From Diplodia intermedia (Eukaryota; Ascomycota; Dothideomycetes; Botryosphaeriales; Botryosphaeriaceae), in the NCBI GenBank assembly GCA_021495925.1, contig JAKEKT010000190.1, forward strand, positions 1 through 10,849: a stretch of DNA of 10,849 nt, read 5' to 3'. The translations under genes were made by a program, and so were the position numbers. Within the stretch, counting starts at the first letter, position 1; each line of letters starts with the position of its first letter. Below are positions 7,124 to 10,849 of the stretch, one piece after another. Under the pieces are notes generated by a model. The model searched no databases and was not told the origin of the DNA. It saw only the letters and a program-made list of their open reading frames with translations.

Positions 7124-8453
7124 TCTACTAGAAAAACTAGGGGCGGTTTACCCGTTAATTACGAGTCCTTTAGAATCTTGCCCTACGGAAGATTCTAGGG
7201 GTTTTTAAAACCGCCCCTATACTTTCTTTAGAAATAGAGAGTGAAATCCCACCAGCGGACATTCGTCTAAACGAGCGGTTACGAAAATACGCTCTTAGAA
7301 CGAATTTACTCGAAGAATTTCACCCCCTTCGAATCGAACTAGAGAAGATAAACCTAGACTAACGGGAAATAGAAACGCCTACGTAGTTAGAGAAGATTAA
7401 GCTTCTTCTTAGAAAGCAACCTACTCTCTTAGAAGAAGTCGACCCCTTCTACTTTCTACCGTGGGCTACCGACCTTTTCTACACGGCTACGGTTAGCCCC
7501 CTAAATAAAGAGAGGTAGGCCTCGGCCCACGCACTCGATGTTAAAGGGGCACCCTCTAATCGAATAGCTATCTACTCCAACGCTTCCGTTCTATCTCCGG
7601 GTGGAAATATAGGCGTCGGGGTAGTAGTTTTCGACTTTAGCCAATCTAAAGAGAACCCGATACGCTAGATTTATAAGAACCTCGGTTCGGAGAATCTAGT
7701 ATATAATAGCGAGGTAGAAGGGCTAGTAATAGCCCTTAACTACGCCGTTAGAAGTCGGGTCCACGATAAGGATATAAGAATCTACGCGAATAACTAGACC
7801 GCGATTCTAAGACTAAAGAAGCCCTCTAATACGCCTAAACAAGGTCGATAGATTCGGGCTATTAGTCTAGCTAAAAAGCTAAGAGATAGAGGGAATATCG
7901 TCTCTCTAGAATAATGCTCCGGCTATAAGAACGTTCTAGGCAACGAGTACGCCGATCGGCTCGCTAAAAGCGCTACGAAGTATTCTAGTAGAAGGGCTTC
8001 TACTTCTCTAAGCTTCTATCAAAGTAAGGTTAAGCAGGAGACCTACGAAGAGTAGAAAAAGAAGCTTAAATCGGCGGCGAACTCGCCCTATAAACGCACC
8101 TTCGGTTTAGAGGTAGGACGGCGGCTTAAATCTTCTACGAAAGTTAGAGAAATAGCCTCCGCCTTTTACTAGCTAAAGATAGAATACGAATACTTTAAGT
8201 CCTATCTTTACCGCCTCGACCACGCCGAAAACGACTAGTGTAGGTGTAGCCGTACGGCTAGATAGACACCACGTCATCTACTTCTCTTCTACCCTCTTTA
8301 TAGAAACCCCCGGGTTCTCTTAAAAGACGGGCTAAAGAAGAATCGACTCGAACTACCGAATCTCTTTTCCTTAGCTCTAGAAGCTAGCTTAACGGCTAAG
8401 TTCTTAGAACAAACAAAGATTACTACTAGGCGGTAGCAGTTAAACGACTTACC
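7124..8453 (+). pseudogene. ORF2 of LINE copy B, second part: thumb region, RNase H and C-terminal Cys-His motif
   Basis: The frame continues from 6657 once one 13-bp duplication is removed. RNase H degrades the RNA strand during cDNA synthesis. Its motifs are in order: YSNAS at 7573-7587 (first catalytic Asp now Asn), SEVEGL near 7708-7725 (Glu kept), YANN at 7783-7794 (Asp now Asn), SGYKNVLGNEYADRLAK near 7918-7968 (His now Tyr in the former GH; final Asp kept). All three lost residues are single C-to-T or G-to-A changes. Downstream, C-R-C at 8239-8247, His at 8275 and a Tyr at 8290 (former Cys) match the C-x-C...H...C region at the ORF2 end in Tad-like LINEs. The frame is cut again at 8453 by a second insertion. 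Its last codons are at 8621-8633 (TAA at 8631). Restored ORF2 length is 1283 residues plus stop. Confidence 0.88.
8441..8453. repeat. Left target-site duplication of inserted truncated LINE 2
   Basis: TAAACGACTTACC recurs at 8608-8620 as TAAACGACTTGCC. The single difference is A for G after a T, a RIP-type change in this copy. Joining the flanks through one copy keeps the ORF2 frame to its end. Confidence 0.9.
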
Positions 8454-8607
8454 TTAAGCTTTTAAGCGCACCGTTCCTAGTACTCTTCTAGAATTTCCCC
8501 CGGCATGCATGTATTTAGACATGTAGATAGAAGCGGATCCCCCTAGAGGGGTTCCGTCTCTAATAGTCTAAGACTCTAGAGGGACGTTAAACTAAATAAA
8601 TAAATAA
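8454..8607 (+). mobile_element. Second 5'-truncated LINE 3' end, inserted near the end of ORF2
   Basis: These 154 bases match the host LINE's last 155 bases (9159-9313), beginning TTAAGCTTTTAAGCGC and ending in the AAAT-repeat tail. They are flanked by a 13-bp duplication with one mismatch. The copy is shorter than the insertion at 6658-7110 and begins at a different point, so it is an independent event. It still carries the terminal palindrome region at 8535-8555. Confidence 0.92.
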
Positions 8608-8620
8608 TAAACGACTTGCC
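8608..8620. repeat. Right target-site duplication of inserted truncated LINE 2
   Basis: This copy keeps TTGCC where the left copy has TTACC, so it probably preserves the ancestral target. The two codon readings, TTG and TTA, both give Leu. Confidence 0.9.
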
Positions 8621-8633
8621 TAACGAGGTCTAA
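8621..8633 (+). pseudogene. Last codons of ORF2 (LINE copy B)
   Basis: In the restored frame the last codons read NEV followed by TAA at 8631-8633. That TAA could itself be a mutated CAA, because the same frame then stays open for about 70 more codons to a TAA near 8841, across a pyrimidine-rich stretch and into the tRNA-like segment. No known domain is visible in that extension, so I place the end at 8633. Confidence 0.6.
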
Positions 8634-8821
8634 ATACGTACCGCCACACGCTCGTTTATACTTATTTTCTATATTTTCTTTCTTTTATTCTCTTCTTTAG
8701 CTTCTTCTCGTTCTCGGCGCTCTCGCCGCGTTCGATTTAGAGCAAAAACGGGCGAGAACCGTAGGAAAACGGCTAAATGGCGGGTATTTAAGCTAAAGCA
8801 GCCGTTGCTACTAGTATCTAC

Positions 8822-8893
8822 GGCTACCTGGTGCAGTTGGTAATTAAGCTAACGGGGCCAAAAAGCCGGGGTTCGAATTCCGGTCGAGTAACC
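8822..8893 (+). other. tRNA-like segment with A-box and B-box (RNA polymerase III type) inside the LINE 3' UTR
   Basis: TGGTGCAGTTGG at 8829-8840 fits the tRNA A-box, and GGTTCGAATTCC at 8870-8881 fits the B-box and T-arm. The 29 bases between them match normal tRNA spacing. CCGGG (8866-8870) can pair with TCCGG (8879-8883) as the T-stem, with one G-T pair. The acceptor and D-stems do not pair properly, so this is not a working tRNA gene. Such a head followed by a LINE-type tail is the layout of a SINE, yet here it lies within a LINE whose duplications enclose it. Insertion 1 carries only the B-box half of it (6658 onward). Confidence 0.55.
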
Positions 8894-8961
8894 TCTATTT
8901 AGGGCCCTTTTCCATCTGAATTTAAGAGTAGGGTTGTACAGCTAGTTTACTAATAGTAATG

Positions 8962-9039
8962 CTCCGGCTAGTTATAATAAATAGTAAGCGAGTACCGATC
9001 TTCGATAGAAGAAAGCTAAACGAATCTAACTAGCCGGAG
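8962..9039. repeat. 13-bp inverted repeat in the LINE 3' UTR
   Basis: CTCCGGCTAGTTA at 8962-8974 is the exact reverse complement of TAACTAGCCGGAG at 9027-9039, separated by 52 bases. In the inserted copy the same arms read CCGGCTGGTTA and TAACCAGCTAG, so the arms also pair there over at least CTGGTTA/TAACCAG. A long stem conserved between two copies suggests a structural role in the RNA. Confidence 0.65.
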
Positions 9040-9041
9040 AG

Positions 9042-9061
9042 GCCCTCTCTAAGAAGAGGGC
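9042..9061. repeat. Conserved hairpin in the LINE 3' UTR (host copy)
   Basis: GCCCTCT and AGAGGGC form a perfect 7-bp stem around CTAAGA, identical to 6835-6854. It immediately follows the 13-bp inverted repeat. Confidence 0.7.
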
Positions 9062-9239
9062 TTACTTACTATACTTTTTATCTCTAATTTTATCGCCCTT
9101 TAAGGTCTCGCTCCGTTTTCTTTATTTTCTTAACTTTTTATACGCTCTCTATTTCTTCTTAAGCTTTTAAGCGCACCGTTCCTAGTACTCTCCTAGAATT
9201 TCCCCCGGCATGCATGTATTTAGACATGTAGATAGAAGC

Positions 9240-9259
9240 GGATCCCTCTAGAGAGGTCT
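9240..9259. repeat. Terminal palindrome of the host LINE, with one RIP mismatch
   Basis: This is the counterpart of the palindrome at 7033-7052. A G-to-A change introduces one C/A mismatch in the ten-position stem. It lies about 45 bases before the tail. Confidence 0.45.
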
Positions 9260-9293
9260 CGTCTCTAATAGTCTAAGACTCTAGAGGGACGTT

Positions 9294-9313
9294 AAACTAA
9301 ATAAATAAATAAA
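9294..9313 (+). repeat. AAAT-repeat 3' tail of LINE copy B
   Basis: The element ends in several AAAT units instead of a poly(A) tract, as do the inserted copies (about 7090-7110 and 8592-8607). Tails made of short tandem units are known in I- and Tad-type LINEs and arise at the start of target-primed reverse transcription. Confidence 0.85.
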
Positions 9314-9327
9314 TATATTTACTTCTT
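9314..9327. repeat. Right target-site duplication of LINE copy B
   Basis: This is an exact copy of 2156-2169, directly following the AAAT tail. The gag frame resumes here. Confidence 0.93.
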
Positions 9328-10282
9328 CTATAGATAATTCGCTAACGAGATAGAGAAGATACTTTACGCTAGTATCTTTCTACGCGAATTCGCTAAGTAA
9401 TAGTTTCGCCCGTATAAAAGAAAATACTAGAAAAAATCCTAAGCGAATTAAAGTAAAGCTATAATTAAGCTCTTTAATAACTACTAAGCCTTTATAAAAG
9501 CTCTTAAAGAAGCGTTCTCTAGTCTAAATAAAGCTTATTTAGCTACGCGTACTCTAATAAATATTAAATAGAAAGAATTAGTCTAGAACTATACTACTTA
9601 ATTTTAAGATACGATCTATCTCTTCGCTAAATAATATTTTAATATAATCTTATAAACGTTCTACTACTAGAAACTAAAAGAAGAGATTAAGAATACTATA
9701 GTCTACTAAAATAAATTTAAAGATCTATTTAGTCTTATCGTATTAGTCTAAAAAACGAACTAACGGCGTAACAAATAATAATTTAATAAGAAACTCTATA
9801 GAGCTAATAGTATCTAGCCGCGACGTCTACGCTATATATAGAAAGACGGCGACGCTATAAAGCTAGACGCCGCGTAATAAGAGTCTAAAGATAAGAAACG
9901 AAATAACGAAAAGAGTAAATATACGTAATATAGAGAATAGATACTCTAATAGAAGTTATAATTTAATAAGAGATTATATATTTACTATAACGATAAATAG
10001 AACGAAACGTACCGCTACTTATATAATTCTAAGAAGAAGATACGTAATACCGCGACTACTATTAAAGATAATTAAGAAGCTTAACGAGAGCTCTCTTTAA
10101 CGCTCTAGCTAAAAGAGATTAATCTATTTAAGAAGATCGATAGACGACGTAGAGTACTTAATATATTTAAATATATTATACTTAGTTAGACCGCGTACTA
10201 TAACGATAATTATACTATCTACTAAAGCGATAAAGAAGCTACGAAATAGTATTTAAAATCTTAACTCGTTTATATTATAATA
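9328..10282 (+). pseudogene. Ty3/Gypsy-type gag, central and C-terminal part (split by LINE copy B)
   Basis: With TAA/TAG as former Gln/Trp, the frame with codons at 9329 and 9488 continues that of 1889-2169. It gives EKILYASIFLREFAK (about 9347-9391), AFIKALKEAF (9488-9517), an NYTTQF segment near 9590 and LKEEIKNTIVYQ near 9680-9712, matching the retrotransposon gag domain of fungal Ty3/Gypsy elements. A zinc-knuckle remnant lies at 9977-10018: three Tyr codons hold C-x2-C-x9-C positions (former Cys, TGT/TGC to TAT/TAC), and Asn stands at the usual His. Near the end, about 10191-10235, TAYYNDNYTIYQSDKE resembles a conserved C-terminal motif of such gags that I recall as W-T-x-C-Y-x-D-x-C-x-x-H-x-S-D-K. 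Restored gag is about 412 codons. Protease and pol are not in the window; the gene ends where copy C begins. Confidence 0.72.
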
Positions 10283-10849
10283 TACCTTCGAATTCGATTC
10301 TCGAGAATTACGCTAAGACTAATATCGTTCGAAAGCCCTTAATTTTTTTAGCTAGTATCTCGATTTTTAGCTTCGTAGACGTACGCGCTATTATATAGTA
10401 CGTAAAAGAAAAGGTATTCTAGATAGTATTAGACTAGCTAGGGCTTCGTAGCTCTCTCTACTTTCGAAAATTACTTAAATTCGCACTAAATTATATATAG
10501 AGTACTATACGATACTAAGAAATTTATTTTTAAATTTATATTATAATAGCTTCTCTTTACGCCCGAGAATTCTACTCTAAAGTCTACTAAAAGCCTCTTT
10601 CTTAGGTCTTACTAAAGAGTTTTACGTATATAGATAATTCGATTAATTTAAGCTTTACGCTAAGATATTTCTCGATCTCTTAAAATCTTTAATATTTATA
10701 TTAGCCCTATCGACTTCTTTATTTACTTCTAGAGAGTAAGTAATTAAGAAAAATTCTCGCTTTAGCTTAGACTTCTTTTATTTATAGCTTAGTTTAGATA
10801 AAACTAAAGTTAATAATTTATTTTCTAGTTCTTTTCTTCTATTTATACT
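10283..10849 (+). mobile_element. LINE copy C, 5' leader, heavily RIP-mutated, running off the window
   Basis: From 10283 (ACCTTCGAATTCGA at 10284) the sequence follows the 5' leader of copy B from 2184 to about 2752, with at most a few single-base gaps. Most differences are C-to-T or G-to-A, for example GACCCTCGAGAATCACG in B against GATTCTCGAGAATTACG here. It begins about 14 bases inside the 5' end defined by the duplication of copy B, so it is nearly full at its 5' end. The last 49 bases equal the first 49 bases of the window. Copy C may therefore continue directly as copy A, giving one LINE fragment of about 1.5 kb. Confidence 0.88.
10801..10849. repeat. 49-bp exact direct repeat of the window start (1-49)
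   Basis: All 49 bases at the right edge equal positions 1-49. Both lie in the LINE 5' leader. The repeat begins and ends exactly at the two window edges, which is what a circular contig or an assembler overlap looks like. Two separately mutated copies could also agree here if RIP were saturated. Confidence 0.9.

Larger units (their letters stand above)
2170..9313 (+). mobile_element. Tad1/I-like non-LTR retrotransposon (LINE copy B), near full length, RIP-damaged, with two nested insertions
   Basis: The element has a 5' leader, ORF1, ORF2 with endonuclease, reverse transcriptase and RNase H in that order, a 3' UTR and an AAAT-repeat tail, flanked by a 14-bp target-site duplication. This domain order, with RNase H inside ORF2, is typical of the Tad1 and I groups, and Tad1-type LINEs are widespread in filamentous ascomycetes. 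The span is 7144 bases. Without the two internal insertions (466 and 167 bases, including one duplication each) it is 6511 bases. Both ORFs are broken only by TAA/TAG from Gln and Trp codons, so the copy is dead although no frameshift is visible. CC dinucleotides are mostly kept, unlike in the flanking elements, so this copy met less RIP. The group assignment is by domain order and motifs, not by a tree. Confidence 0.92.
8634..9313 (+). other. 3' UTR of LINE copy B with tRNA-like boxes, stem-loops and AAAT tail
   Basis: The first part (about 8650-8725) is a pyrimidine-rich tract. It is followed by a GC-richer stretch, then the tRNA-like segment at 8822-8893, a long inverted repeat, a short hairpin, the terminal palindrome and the AAAT-repeat tail abutting the target-site duplication at 9314. 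From 8865 onward it is matched by the insertion at 6658-7110, and from 9159 by the insertion at 8454-8607. This shows that it is the 3' end the element's machinery copies. Confidence 0.8.

Noticed and set aside
8822..8893. A functional tRNA gene
   Set aside because: A- and B-boxes are good, but the acceptor and D-stems do not pair, and the segment lies within a retrotransposon 3' UTR.
1..10849. CRISPR array, prokaryotic operon or phage genes
   Set aside because: No spaced short direct repeats or ribosome-binding sites were seen. The protein motifs are those of fungal LINE and LTR retrotransposons.

Overview
The window looks like a repeat-only stretch of a filamentous ascomycete genome (Pezizomycotina), shaped by repeat-induced point mutation (RIP). 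CA and TG dinucleotides are almost absent from most of it. Every recognisable coding frame is broken by TAA and TAG but not TGA, and homologous copies within the window differ almost only by C-to-T and G-to-A changes. I found no working host gene. All identifiable elements read on the + strand. The genus cannot be told from the sequence.

Layout: (1) 1-977 is a heavily mutated 5' part of a LINE (copy A). (2) 978-1888 is very AT-rich: a possible decayed reading frame to about 1450, then a non-coding stretch that may hold the LTR and leader of a Ty3/Gypsy element. (3) 1889-2169 is the N-terminal part of a Ty3/Gypsy-type gag. (4) 2170-9313 is a nearly complete Tad1/I-like LINE (copy B), inserted in that gag with a 14-bp target-site duplication (2156-2169 = 9314-9327). 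(5) 9328-10282 is the rest of the gag, in the same frame. (6) 10283-10849 is another heavily mutated LINE 5' end (copy C), which stops at the window edge with exactly the 49 bases with which copy A begins.

Copy B has a 5' leader (2170-2808), ORF1 (gag-like, 2809-4149), ORF2 (apurinic-type endonuclease, reverse transcriptase, RNase H and a C-terminal Cys-His region, 4149-8633), a structured 3' UTR with tRNA-like A and B boxes, and a terminal AAAT-repeat tail. ORF2 is interrupted twice by short 5'-truncated copies of the same LINE's 3' end. One is at 6658-7110 (duplication 6645-6657 = 7111-7123) and one at 8454-8607 (duplication 8441-8453 ~ 8608-8620, one mismatch). Removing both insertions with one duplication each restores a single ORF2 frame of 1284 codons including the stop, and a LINE of about 6.5 kb. 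The window is therefore a three-level nest: truncated LINEs in a LINE in an LTR-retrotransposon gag.

The elements carry different mutation loads. Copies A and C and the gag have lost nearly all CA and many CC dinucleotides. Copy B has lost many CA but kept CC, and its 5' leader is the least mutated. The identical 49-base ends suggest the source contig is circular, tandem, or was closed by an assembler through a repeat; if the ends are one locus, A and C are a single LINE fragment.
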